64,000 bases of DNA from Sphingomonas taxi (GTDB lineage: Bacteria; Pseudomonadota; Alphaproteobacteria; Sphingomonadales; Sphingomonadaceae): the NCBI GenBank assembly GCA_003240625.1, contig QFMX01000001.1, positions 62,001 through 126,000 on the forward strand, read 5' to 3'. Both the position numbers and the translations under genes were made by a program. Below the pieces are notes generated by a model. It searched no databases. It worked only from the letters and a program-made list of their open reading frames with translations, and was not told where the DNA came from. Positions 8,912 to 16,778 of this stretch are shown in pieces (the first letter of the stretch is position 1; each line of letters starts with the position of its first letter).

Positions 8912-10483
8912 ATGCTACGGGCGGGATGGATTTTGGGGATCGGGCTGTGCGTAGCCCCGGCCGCGGCACAGAGCGTACGCGTGGAAGGTGGTACGCTTGA
9001 AGGCGTCCGCCTGACGGCGTCGCAAGCGCCGGTCGATACCTATCGCGGCATCCCGTACGCCGCGCCGCCGATCGGTCCGCTCAGGTGGCAGCCACCCAAG
9101 CCTGCCGCACGGTGGAGCGGCGTGCGGAAGGCGGGCGCATTCGGTGCACGCTGCATGCAGCAGGCCTTGTTCGCCGACATGAAGTTTCGCTCGCCCGGCA
9201 TCGCCGAGGACTGCCTGACGCTGAACGTGTGGGCGCCGGCGGGTACGAAACCCGGCGCGAAGCTTCCCGTGCTGTTCTACATCCATGGCGGCGGCGCGAT
9301 CGCAGGCGATGGGTCCGAACTCCGCTATGACGGCGCAGCACTGGCGCGGCAGGGCATCGTCGTCGTGACGATCAACTACCGGCTGGGCGCATTCGGCTTC
9401 CTCGCGACCAGCGACCTCGTCGCCGAATCGCCGACGCACACCGCGGGCAATTACGGCCTGCTCGATCAGGCCGTCGCGCTCGCCTGGGTTCGTCGCAACG
9501 CCGCCGCATTCGGAGGCGACCCGGCGCGCATCACGATCGGTGGGGAAAGCGCAGGGTCGATGTCGGTCAGCGTGCTGATGACCTCGCCGCTGACCCGCAC
9601 GCAGTTCGCCGGCGCGATCGGCGAGAGCGGCGGGGTGATGCCGCCGAGCTTCCGCCCCAAGTCGCTGGCGCAGGCGACCGCGGGCGGCGACGCATTCGTG
9701 CGCGCTGCGGGTGCGCGTTCGATCGCAGACCTCCGCGCGATGCCGGCCGACGCATTGCTGGCGGCGCAGGGAACCCAGCGCCTCCGCGCGGACTTCATCG
9801 TCGACGGCTAGTTCCTCACCGAGGCGCCGATCGACACCTATGCGGCAGGACGAGCGGCGCGCGTGCCGTTGCTGGTCGGTTCGAATTCGCAGGAGGGCAG
9901 CTGGACCGGCGTCCTGAATGGCCAGCCGCCGACGGTCGCCAATTACCGCGCCGGTATCGCCCGGCTCTACACCGATGCCGATGCCCTGTTCGCGCTGTAC
10001 CCGGCGCAGACCGACGCGGAAGTGCCGGTCGCCGCGACGAAGCTGGCAACCGACACGTTCCTCGGTGCATCGACCTGGAAGTGGTTCGACCTGCATCGCC
10101 GGACCCGGCAGCCGACCTATTATTACTATTTCTCGCATCCCCGGCCTGCGGCGTTGCCACCGCTGACCAACCCCGAGGTCCAGCCGATGGGTGCTGTGCA
10201 CAGTGCCGAGATCGAATATGCGCTCGGCAATCTCGATACGAACCCGGCCTATGCGTGGACCGCGGACGATCGGCGCATATCCGCCGTATTCCAAGGCTAT
10301 TTCGCGGCGTTTATCAAGACCGGCAACCCGAACGCGACCGGCCTGCCGACCTGGCGCGTCGCATCGCCCGGCAATGGCGCGATCATGCGTCAGACCGTCG
10401 ATGTGCAGACGCGTGCGGAGCCGTTTACCGAGCAGGCGCGCTACGAGGCTGCGGTTCCCCTGCTCGAGAACCGCCGGCCCTGA
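8912..10483 (+). pseudogene. type B carboxylesterase interrupted by an amber codon
   Basis: The full frame would encode about 523 residues but codon 300 is TAG (9809-9811). The frame continues in phase after it without any other defect. The N-terminal half has a signal peptide (ending A-A-A-Q), the oxyanion loop Y-I-H-G-G-G and nucleophile G-E-S213-A-G-S. The downstream half has the catalytic-histidine motif G-A-V-H-S-A-E near codon 430. Context V-D-G-*-F-L corresponds to V-D-G-W-F-L in this family, so TGG to TAG explains it. The 299-residue product would lack the histidine and be inactive. A GTG at 9863 could reinitiate a C-terminal fragment. Sequencing error is the main alternative. Confidence 0.9.
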
Positions 10484-10510
10484 CCGCGCAGGCTGGCGTC
10501 GCGCGATGCG

Positions 10511-11623
10511 TCAGATCTGGTCGAGGAACACCGCGCCGGGCACCGCCAGCGTCTGCCTGGTGGCGGTCAGCCGGCCGTCGCTCTCGACCTTGAAGATCGC
10601 GACGGTGCCGGAGCGCTCATTGGCGACCACCAGCCGCCGCTGCGCGTCGAGGAGCAGGAACGCGCGTGGCCAGTTGCCACCGCTCGCGATGTGCTGGACC
10701 GGGCTCGGCACGCCCGCGGAATCGAGCGCGAACACCGCGATGCTATCATCCCCGCGGTTGGAGACGTAGAGTTGTCGCCCCGCACGGTCGATCGCGATAT
10801 GCGCCGCCTGCGATGCGCCGCGATGCTGGGCCGGCAGTGTCGAGACGATATGTCGCGTGACGAACCGCCCATCCGCCCCGGCGTCGAGCATGATCAGCGT
10901 GTTCGACATCTCGCAGACGACATAGGCGATCGCCCGAGTCGGATGACGCGCAAGGTGCCGCGGCCCGGCCCCCGCCGGCGCGCGCCACGCGACCACTGGC
11001 TCCACAAGCGTCCGCGCGCGCGGATCGAAGCGATAGGCGAAGATCGCGTCCGCGCCGAGATCGACCGAATGCAACCAGCGCCGGTCCGGGCTGAACCCGA
11101 CCCAATGCGCATGCGGCCCGTCCTGCCGATCATGGTTCGGGCCGCTGCCGGTATGGCGGAACAGCGTTGGCTGGCTGGGGACGCCGGTCCGCTTGTCGAG
11201 CTGATAGAAGGCGACGCTGCCGCTGGAATAATTGGCGATCGCAAGGCACGCGCTGGCCCGGTCGATCGCGACGTAGCAAGGGTCGGCGCCAGCGGTCGGC
11301 ACGATGCCGCGCCGTGTCCAGCCGGGTGCGTAGGCCGCGATCTCGCCGGCCGCATTTTCGCGAACGAGGTAATAGGCGCCCCCGGGGCCACCACCGGCGC
11401 CGAACGAGGCGTCCGCGATCCCGGCGATCGGCGTTCCGACCTGCCATTGGTCTTGGCGCGGATCGTACTTGATCGGGTACAGGCCCTTGCCACCCTCGCG
11501 ACCGTACGTCCCGGCGATCAGTGTGATTGCGCCCGATGCGGCGCGCTTGGCGACCGCCGGAAAGGCGATCGTCGCCGCCATTCCGGCAAGCGCGGACCGT
11601 CGTGTCGTCGTCCAGTCGGTCAT
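10511..11623 (-). CDS. Tat-exported beta-propeller lactonase
   Basis: A 370-residue protein of the lactonase (YbhE/Pgl-type) seven-bladed propeller family. The N-terminus T-T-R-R-S-A-L-A-G is a twin-arginine signal followed by a hydrophobic stretch and A-V-A-K. Family hallmarks include L-I-A-G-T-Y near residue 35, G-P-H-A-H-W-V, G-P-R-H-L-A-R-H-P and the repeated Y-V-S-N-R-G-D-D-S-I-A-V-F blade. Family members hydrolyse sugar lactones such as 6-phosphogluconolactone. Because it is exported, free gluconolactone is a more likely substrate. It faces away from gluconokinase and a GFOR-like oxidoreductase across a 398-base gap, which supports that reading. Confidence 0.88.
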   Translation of the reverse strand: MTDWTTTRRSALAGMAATIAFPAVAKRAASGAITLIAGTYGREGGKGLYPIKYDPRQDQWQVGTPIAGIADASFGAGGGPGGAYYLVRENAAGEIAAYAPGWTRRGIVPTAGADPCYVAIDRASACLAIANYSSGSVAFYQLDKRTGVPSQPTLFRHTGSGPNHDRQDGPHAHWVGFSPDRRWLHSVDLGADAIFAYRFDPRARTLVEPVVAWRAPAGAGPRHLARHPTRAIAYVVCEMSNTLIMLDAGADGRFVTRHIVSTLPAQHRGASQAAHIAIDRAGRQLYVSNRGDDSIAVFALDSAGVPSPVQHIASGGNWPRAFLLLDAQRRLVVANERSGTVAIFKVESDGRLTATRQTLAVPGAVFLDQI

Positions 11624-12021
11624 CGTCGGTCCTCGGCTAGCAGCGGCATCGATGGCGGTTCATGCGTCATGCCCGGCGCGGAGGCAACGCGGCGTGCGCC
11701 GAAGCGCAGCCATTGCTGACGAACACGCGCTCGCCCAGCCTGGCCTTCGAACCCGTAAGTGTCGAGCGCGTCGGAGAAGCGCCAGCCGAGATCGTTCGGC
11801 AGGCCCCGGCGGCGGCGAGGACCGCGACACCGCGCGTATTCGCTCGCTGGACGTGGATCATGAAACGGACTCCTGCATCGGTCGTTTCGAATAGTGCATC
11901 CGTCCACCGCGGACGATCACGACCAAGGTCGTAATAGGCGGCGCACCGTGTTTCCCGGATAGAGGGACCCGTGGCGCGCGTCTGGTGATACCGACCGACC
12001 CCGTCCTGCCATGGAGAGCCC
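11624..12021. other. 398-base gap without a supportable gene
   Basis: A divergent region between the lactonase and gluconokinase. Several open frames cross it on both strands, including one of 95 codons on the minus strand ending at 11620, but none has a credible ribosome-binding site or recognisable domain. It probably contains promoters for both directions; no clear operator was seen. Confidence 0.6.
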
Positions 12022-12612
12022 GTGTCTTCCCTCGACGAAACAGTACGAATGCCATCCGCCGCAGCCCGTTACGCGATCGTCGTCATGGGGGTCAGCGGCA
12101 GTGGCAAATCGACGATCGGGGCCGCGCTGGCCGCACGTCTCGGATGCCAATTCCTCGAAGGAGACGCCTTCCATACGCCGTACAGCGTCGCGAAGATGCG
12201 GGCGGGGCAGCCGCTCGACGACCAGGACCGCTGGCCCTGGCTCGACCGTGTCGCCGCCAGCTTGCACGATACTGCCGCTAGCGACGGCGTTGCGGTGGGG
12301 GCCTGCTCCGCGCTGAAGCGTATCTATCGCGATCGGCTGTCCAGGATGGCGGGTATCCCGCTGCTGTTCGTGTTCCTCGACACCACCGACCAGGACGAAC
12401 TGTCGCGGCGGCTGGCGCATCGTTCGGGGCACTATATGCCCACCAGCCTCATCGCGAGCCAACTCGAAACGCTGGAAAAGCCGCAGCTCGATGAGCGTGC
12501 GCTTACCCTCTCCGCCGGCCTGTCGCCCGATCGGGCCTGCGACGTCGCGCTGGACTGGATCCTGCGCGAGAGACCTGTCCACGACGAAGAGCGCCTTGGG
12601 AGGGCTGTCTAA
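12022..12612 (+). CDS. gntK: gluconokinase
   Basis: A 196-residue GntK-type kinase that phosphorylates D-gluconate to 6-phosphogluconate for the Entner-Doudoroff pathway. P-loop G-V-S-G-S-G-K-S-T lies at about residues 23-31, followed by the family motif E-G-D-A-F-H and, later, V-F-L-D-T and H-Y-M-P-T-S-L-I-A-S-Q. The GTG at 12022 was preferred because GGAGAG sits just upstream; an ATG at 12049 would remove nine residues. Its stop overlaps the next start (TAATG), so it is translationally coupled to the oxidoreductase. Confidence 0.93.
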   Translation: MSSLDETVRMPSAAARYAIVVMGVSGSGKSTIGAALAARLGCQFLEGDAFHTPYSVAKMRAGQPLDDQDRWPWLDRVAASLHDTAASDGVAVGACSALKRIYRDRLSRMAGIPLLFVFLDTTDQDELSRRLAHRSGHYMPTSLIASQLETLEKPQLDERALTLSAGLSPDRACDVALDWILRERPVHDEERLGRAV

Positions 12613-13706
12613 TGGAACTCGGAAGACGTGATCTGCTCGTTGCGGCGGCGACGCTGGCGGCGACGTCGAGCGCAGCCTGCGCTGCGCCTCCGCGCAAGCT
12701 GGGCTATGCGATCGTCGGGCTCGGCTATTACGGGTTGCAGACGATCCTGCCGCAGTTCGTCAATTGCGAACATTCACGGGTGACTGCGCTGGTCAGCGGC
12801 GACCGGACCAAGGCACTTGCGACCGCCGCCAAATACGACGTGCCCGAGCGGTCGATCTATACCTACGCCGATTTCGATCGCATCCGCGACAATCCCGACG
12901 TCGACATCGTCTATGTCTGCCTGCCCAATTCGATGCACGCCGAATACACCATCCGCGCGGCGAAGGCCGGCAAGCACGTGATGTGCGAGAAGCCGATGGC
13001 GATCTCTGTCGCCGAGTGCGAGGCGATGATTCGCGCGTGCAAGACCGCGGGCAAGAAGCTGATGATCGGCTATCGCTGCCATTTCGAGCCGTTCAACCTG
13101 GAGGCGATGCGGCTTGCGAAATCCGGCGCGGCGGGCAAGATCCGCTATGTCCGTTCGGAGCACGGCTTCGTCCAGGGCGACCCGAACAAATGGCGCCTGA
13201 AGCGCGCGATGGCAGGCGGCGGGTCGCTGATGGACATGGGCATCTACAGCCTGCAGGCCGCACGCTACATGACGGGCGAGGAGCCGATCGCGGTCACTGC
13301 GCGCGAGTCGACCGATCGCCGCGATCCGCGTTTTCGCGAGGTCGAGGACATGATCGAATGGACGCTCGAATTTCCCTCAGGCGCGATCGCCGGCTGCCAG
13401 TCGATGTACAGCGCCAACCAGAACCATATCCTGCTGATGGGCGACAAGGGTCGCGTCGAGCTTGAACCGGCGACACGCTATGACGGTAACAAGATGTGGA
13501 CCGGTCGCGACGGTCGCGAGACCGCGATCACCAGTCCTCCTCCAGGGCCCGGCAAGACGCAGTTCGCGGGGCAGCTCGATCATCTCGCGGAATGCATTCT
13601 CGACGGACGCGAGCCTATCGTTTCCGGTGAGGAAGGCCTGCGCGACATGCGCATCGTCGAGGCGATCTACCGGTCCGCGCGCGAAGGCCGGACGGTGAAG
13701 CTGTGA
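12612..13706 (+). CDS. glucose-fructose oxidoreductase-like dehydrogenase (Gfo/Idh/MocA)
   Basis: A 364-residue exported oxidoreductase. The N-terminus has a twin-arginine signal (G-R-R-D-L-L-V then an Ala-rich stretch). A Rossmann fingerprint G-L-G-Y-Y-G lies at residues 36-41, then M-C-E-K-P-M-A with the catalytic lysine and the G-G-G-S-L-M-D-M-G-I-Y segment. Many stretches match what is known of Zymomonas GFOR (K-L-M-I-G-Y-R-C-H, F-x-A-Q-L-D-H-L-A-E, G-E-E-G). GFOR oxidises glucose to gluconolactone while reducing fructose, with tightly bound NADP in the periplasm. Together with lactonase and gluconokinase this gives a consistent glucose-to-6-phosphogluconate route. Confidence 0.88.
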   Translation: MELGRRDLLVAAATLAATSSAACAAPPRKLGYAIVGLGYYGLQTILPQFVNCEHSRVTALVSGDRTKALATAAKYDVPERSIYTYADFDRIRDNPDVDIVYVCLPNSMHAEYTIRAAKAGKHVMCEKPMAISVAECEAMIRACKTAGKKLMIGYRCHFEPFNLEAMRLAKSGAAGKIRYVRSEHGFVQGDPNKWRLKRAMAGGGSLMDMGIYSLQAARYMTGEEPIAVTARESTDRRDPRFREVEDMIEWTLEFPSGAIAGCQSMYSANQNHILLMGDKGRVELEPATRYDGNKMWTGRDGRETAITSPPPGPGKTQFAGQLDHLAECILDGREPIVSGEEGLRDMRIVEAIYRSAREGRTVKL

Positions 13707-14197
13707 TGCGGTCTTTGCTTGCGGCTGCGGTGGCGTTCGTTGCAGCCTCTGCCCTGCCCGCGCAGACTGCTACCGATCCGACGAGTTTTGCTGCTTCGTC
13801 CGACGTTCGTGCGCGGATCGCGGCGTTGGAGAAGACTATGAAACCGGGCCAGGGGTTCGCCATGGCTTCGCTGGTGGAAGCGGACGGGACGAGTGCCGCG
13901 CTCGAATATTGGAAGGCGCCGGGCAAGCCTGCGGTACACCCCGACGAGGCCGAATATGCGACAGTGATGGCGGGGTCGGGGACGCTCGTCTCGGGCGGTA
14001 CGCTGGTCGCGCCGAAGCTGCGCTTTCCGGGGCTCGTCGAAGGCGACCGGATCGAGGGCGGAACGACGCGGAAGCTCGCGGTCGGGGACGTGTTCCTGAT
14101 CCCGGCGGGGGTGCCGCACTGGTTCGGTATCGACGGCAAACTGGTCATGCTCGGGACGAAGATCAGGACGTCAGCTCAGCGGAAGCCCAGCCAGTAG
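13706..14197 (+). CDS. secreted cupin-domain protein
   Basis: A 163-residue protein starting at the ATG that overlaps the preceding stop (TGATG). It has a signal peptide ending L-P-A-Q-T. The single cupin domain shows H-P-D-E-A-E-Y for motif 1 and I-P-A-G-V-P-H-W-F for motif 2, so at least two histidines and a glutamate for metal are present. It is coupled to the Gfo-like enzyme, so an accessory or sugar-binding role in the same periplasmic module is plausible, but no reaction can be assigned. Its 3' end overlaps the convergent DUF979 gene by 22 bases. Confidence 0.8.
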   Translation: MRSLLAAAVAFVAASALPAQTATDPTSFAASSDVRARIAALEKTMKPGQGFAMASLVEADGTSAALEYWKAPGKPAVHPDEAEYATVMAGSGTLVSGGTLVAPKLRFPGLVEGDRIEGGTTRKLAVGDVFLIPAGVPHWFGIDGKLVMLGTKIRTSAQRKPSQ

Positions 14198-15117
14198 AGC
14201 AAGCCGATATTGACCGCGAGCAGTGGCAGCGCGGTCGGTATCTGCGCGCTGATGACGGCGTTCTTGTCCTTCAGTTCGAGCAGCGCGGCGGGGACGAGAT
14301 TGAAGTTCGCCGCCATCGGCGTCATCAACGTGCCGCAGAAGCCGCTGAGCATGCCGATCGCCGCGACTACGGCCGGATCGCCGCCATAGTGGCGCACCAG
14401 CAGCGGAATGCCGATCGCAGCGGCCATGACGGGGAACGCTGCGAACGCGTTGCCCATGACCATCGTGAACAGCGCCATGCCGAGCGTGTAGGCGAGGACT
14501 GCGCCGATCAGGCTGCCTTCGGGGATCGCGTGGCCGGCGAGCCCGCCGACGACGTCGCCGACGCCGGCCAACGCGAAGACTGCGCCGAGACTTGCCAGCA
14601 TCTGCGGGAGAACGGCGGCCCAGCCGATCGCGTCCATCAGCCTGACGCCTTCCGCGAGCGGTGTGGCGATACGGGGCCGGAACCAGAGGTGCATCGCGAC
14701 GAGCGCGATCAGGACGCCGCAGGTCAGTGCGACGAGCGTTGCCTGCTTCGGGTCGACGAGGCTTGGGACGGCGCGGAAGAGGACGGTCCCGCCTAGTGCC
14801 GCAGCGGGGATGATCAGCGCCGGCAGGAATATCCGGTTGCCGAGCCGTGCGGCTTCGGTGCGACGTTCGTCCAGTGTGGTAGTGGCTCGCCCGCCCCGCC
14901 CCATCGCGCCTGATCCGGCGATCGCGACGAGGGCCAGGACAAGAACGCCGTTGCCTATGTCGCCTAGCTTGCCACCTAGCAGGAAGCTGATCGCCAGCAC
15001 CGCGTAGAAGGCTGCGTTGCCGAAGCGCTTCGGATTGATGCGGTCGGTCGCGCTCAGGATCGCGAACGCCGCGAACATCAGGCCGGCGACGCCGTAGATG
15101 AAGCCGGTGCCGATCAC
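14176..15117 (-). CDS. DUF979 membrane protein
   Basis: A 313-residue multi-pass inner-membrane protein with about nine or ten hydrophobic helices. It matches the DUF979 family, including the conserved G-M-L-S-G-F-C-G-T-L-M-T-P-M-A-A-N-F-N-L-V-P segment near the C-terminus. GTG at 15117 was chosen because it forms a GTGA overlap with the DUF969 stop; a longer upstream extension reads through DUF969 in another frame and is not credible. DUF969 and DUF979 normally occur as adjacent partners and are thought to form a transporter, often near pyroglutamyl peptidase in other bacteria. The substrate is unproven. Confidence 0.88.
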   Translation of the reverse strand: MIGTGFIYGVAGLMFAAFAILSATDRINPKRFGNAAFYAVLAISFLLGGKLGDIGNGVLVLALVAIAGSGAMGRGGRATTTLDERRTEAARLGNRIFLPALIIPAAALGGTVLFRAVPSLVDPKQATLVALTCGVLIALVAMHLWFRPRIATPLAEGVRLMDAIGWAAVLPQMLASLGAVFALAGVGDVVGGLAGHAIPEGSLIGAVLAYTLGMALFTMVMGNAFAAFPVMAAAIGIPLLVRHYGGDPAVVAAIGMLSGFCGTLMTPMAANFNLVPAALLELKDKNAVISAQIPTALPLLAVNIGLLYWLGFR

Positions 15118-15767
15118 TGCGTGCGCGCCAGTCGGCGGTCGAGCAGCCAGAGGCGGAAGCCGTGGATCAGGAACGCGGCAATCGCTGTCGGGATCGCCCA
15201 CATCGAGAGGTGGAGCGGCTGGATGACGATGCCGTATCCCTCCAGCACGCCCTTCATCAGCAGGATCGAGCCGATCGCGATGAAGATGTCCTCGCCGAAG
15301 AACAGCCCGATGTTGTCGGTCGCCGCCGCCATCGCGGGGATGCGGTCGCCGCCGGGTGCGACGCCTTGCGCTTCGGCGGCGGCTTCAGCCATCGGCGCGA
15401 CCAGCGGGCGAACGCTCTGTGCCGGGCCGGCGATGGAGGTCAGGCCGAGGGCGGCAGTGAGCTGGCGGAACAGCAGATAGCCGATCAGCAGGCGTCCGAC
15501 GGTCGCGCCTCTGAGCTTGGCAATGGCGAGCCGGGCACGTTCCTGAAGGCCGTGGCGTTCGAGCAGGCCGATCACCGGCAGGACGATGTAGATCACGGTT
15601 ACGTAGCGGTTCTCGTTGAACGCCTTGCCGAACGCGGCGAGGATCGCGAGCGGTGCGATGCCGGCGGCGAGGCCAGTGACGAGCGCGGAGACCGCGACGA
15701 CGAGCAGCGGGTTGAACCGGAGCAGGAAGCCGGCGACGATCACCGCGATGCCGCACAGGACCAGCAT
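15114..15767 (-). CDS. DUF969 membrane protein
   Basis: A 217-residue inner-membrane protein with about five to six helices. It matches the DUF969 family (F-N-P-L-L-V-V-A-V near the start, N-E-N-R-Y-V-T-V, V-I-G-L-L-E-R-x-G-L-Q-E-R-A). It is coupled by a four-base overlap to DUF979 and starts five bases after the stop of the metallo-beta-lactamase gene, so the three form one operon. It probably forms the second subunit of the same transporter. Confidence 0.88.
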   Translation of the reverse strand: MLVLCGIAVIVAGFLLRFNPLLVVAVSALVTGLAAGIAPLAILAAFGKAFNENRYVTVIYIVLPVIGLLERHGLQERARLAIAKLRGATVGRLLIGYLLFRQLTAALGLTSIAGPAQSVRPLVAPMAEAAAEAQGVAPGGDRIPAMAAATDNIGLFFGEDIFIAIGSILLMKGVLEGYGIVIQPLHLSMWAIPTAIAAFLIHGFRLWLLDRRLARTQ

Positions 15768-15772
15768 GCCGT

Positions 15773-16702
15773 CTAGCGCGCTTGCTTGGCGAGGTCGGCG
15801 TCGAACGCGGTCTTGGCCTTCGCGACGATCTTCGGGAGCAATGTGGGGTCGACGAACGCAGTGGTATCACCGGCCTGGCGGCGTTTGCCGCGGGCGATCA
15901 CGTCGGCCAGTTCGGGATGCGACGCGAGGACGATATCGGCGTGCAGCGTGCCGAGCATCGCGATGCTGCGGCGGTAGTCGGCGACGATGCCAGGATAGGC
16001 GCGGTTGCCGATCAAGCGGTTGCCCGCGACGCTGACGCTGCACGGAAAGACGACGTCGAGCGGGCGCGGCTTGGCGGGGATGAGCATCGTCCAGGTGGTG
16101 CAGCCGGGCGTATGGCCGGGTGTCGCGCGTGCGGTCAGCGTGGTGGTGCCAAGGGTTACCGTCTCGCCATCGCGTATGCCGCGGTCGACGTGGGCGGGCG
16201 GGAAGCGGATGACGCCGTAGTTGGTCTCGCCGGGCGGCGTGCCGGTTTCGAGCGCGCGGACGTCGCGGATGCCGGCGACGACGCGCGCGCCGGTTGCACG
16301 CTTGAGCGCGGCGACACCGGCGGCGTGATCGAAATGCGCGTGCGTGACGAGGATCAGCTTCACGTCGCGGAGACGGACGCCGGCCTTTTCGATGTTGCGC
16401 CCGATCATGCCTGCATTCTCGGCAAGGGTGCCGTCGATCAGGATCGCGCCGGCGCTGGTCCTGATCAGGTAGGCGGCGATGCCTTCGCTGCCGACATAGG
16501 TGATCGGGCCGGCGATCGGGAACGGGACTTGGGGGCGTGTCCAGGCAGGCGGATCTGCGGCGCCGAGGAGCAACGGGGCGCTGGCGGCGATTGCGAGTGC
16601 GCCGACGAGTGATTTGGCCCGACGACCTGACGATCCTCCCCCGCCAGGGGGAGGTGGCAGGCGTAGCCTTACGGAGGGGGCGGTAAGCGGTAACCTCTGC
16701 AT
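15773..16702 (-). CDS. subclass B3 metallo-beta-lactamase-type hydrolase
   Basis: A 309-residue metallo-hydrolase. Zinc ligands follow the B3 pattern: T-H-A-H-F-D-H (His116, His118, Asp120, His121 in BBL numbering), G-H-T-P-G-C (His196) and A-S-H-P-E (His263). The mature N-terminus P-F-P-I-A-G-P-I-T-Y-V-G also matches B3 enzymes. It would hydrolyse beta-lactams in the periplasm, though activity cannot be judged. The ATG at 16702 follows GGGGGAGGATAAG and gives a basic n-region, then a hydrophobic signal core (L-V-G-A-L-A-I-A-A). That start, its ribosome-binding site and about 18 residues lie inside palindromic repeat copy B. First gene of an operon with DUF969/DUF979. Confidence 0.9.
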   Translation of the reverse strand: MQRLPLTAPSVRLRLPPPPGGGGSSGRRAKSLVGALAIAASAPLLLGAADPPAWTRPQVPFPIAGPITYVGSEGIAAYLIRTSAGAILIDGTLAENAGMIGRNIEKAGVRLRDVKLILVTHAHFDHAAGVAALKRATGARVVAGIRDVRALETGTPPGETNYGVIRFPPAHVDRGIRDGETVTLGTTTLTARATPGHTPGCTTWTMLIPAKPRPLDVVFPCSVSVAGNRLIGNRAYPGIVADYRRSIAMLGTLHADIVLASHPELADVIARGKRRQAGDTTAFVDPTLLPKIVAKAKTAFDADLAKQAR

Positions 16703-16759
16703 CTTATCCTCCCCCTCCGTCTGGCAAGCGCCAGCCACCTCCCCCTGGCGTGGGAGGAT
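16633..16759. repeat. GC-rich palindromic repeat, copy B (overlaps a gene start)
   Basis: Outer arms ATCCTCCCCCGCCAGGGGG and CCCCCTGGCG-TGGGAGGAT, with inner arms ACGGAGGGGGCGG and CCTCCCCCTCCGT. It belongs to the same family as the elements at 435 and 18422. Unlike them it overlaps coding sequence: the minus-strand reading supplies the start region of the B3 beta-lactamase, including a Pro/Gly-rich R-L-P-P-P-P-G-G-G-G stretch. Confidence 0.85.
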
Positions 16760-16778
16760 TGCGTAGTGCGCGTCTAGC

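Noticed and set aside
9809..9811. TAG as a recoded (pyrrolysine or read-through) codon
   Set aside because: No recoding machinery or signals are visible and the expected residue at this place is an ordinary Trp; nonsense mutation or sequencing error is simpler.
11620..11907. 95-codon minus-strand frame between lactonase and gluconokinase
   Set aside because: It has no ribosome-binding site, no recognisable domain, and overlaps other equally open frames.
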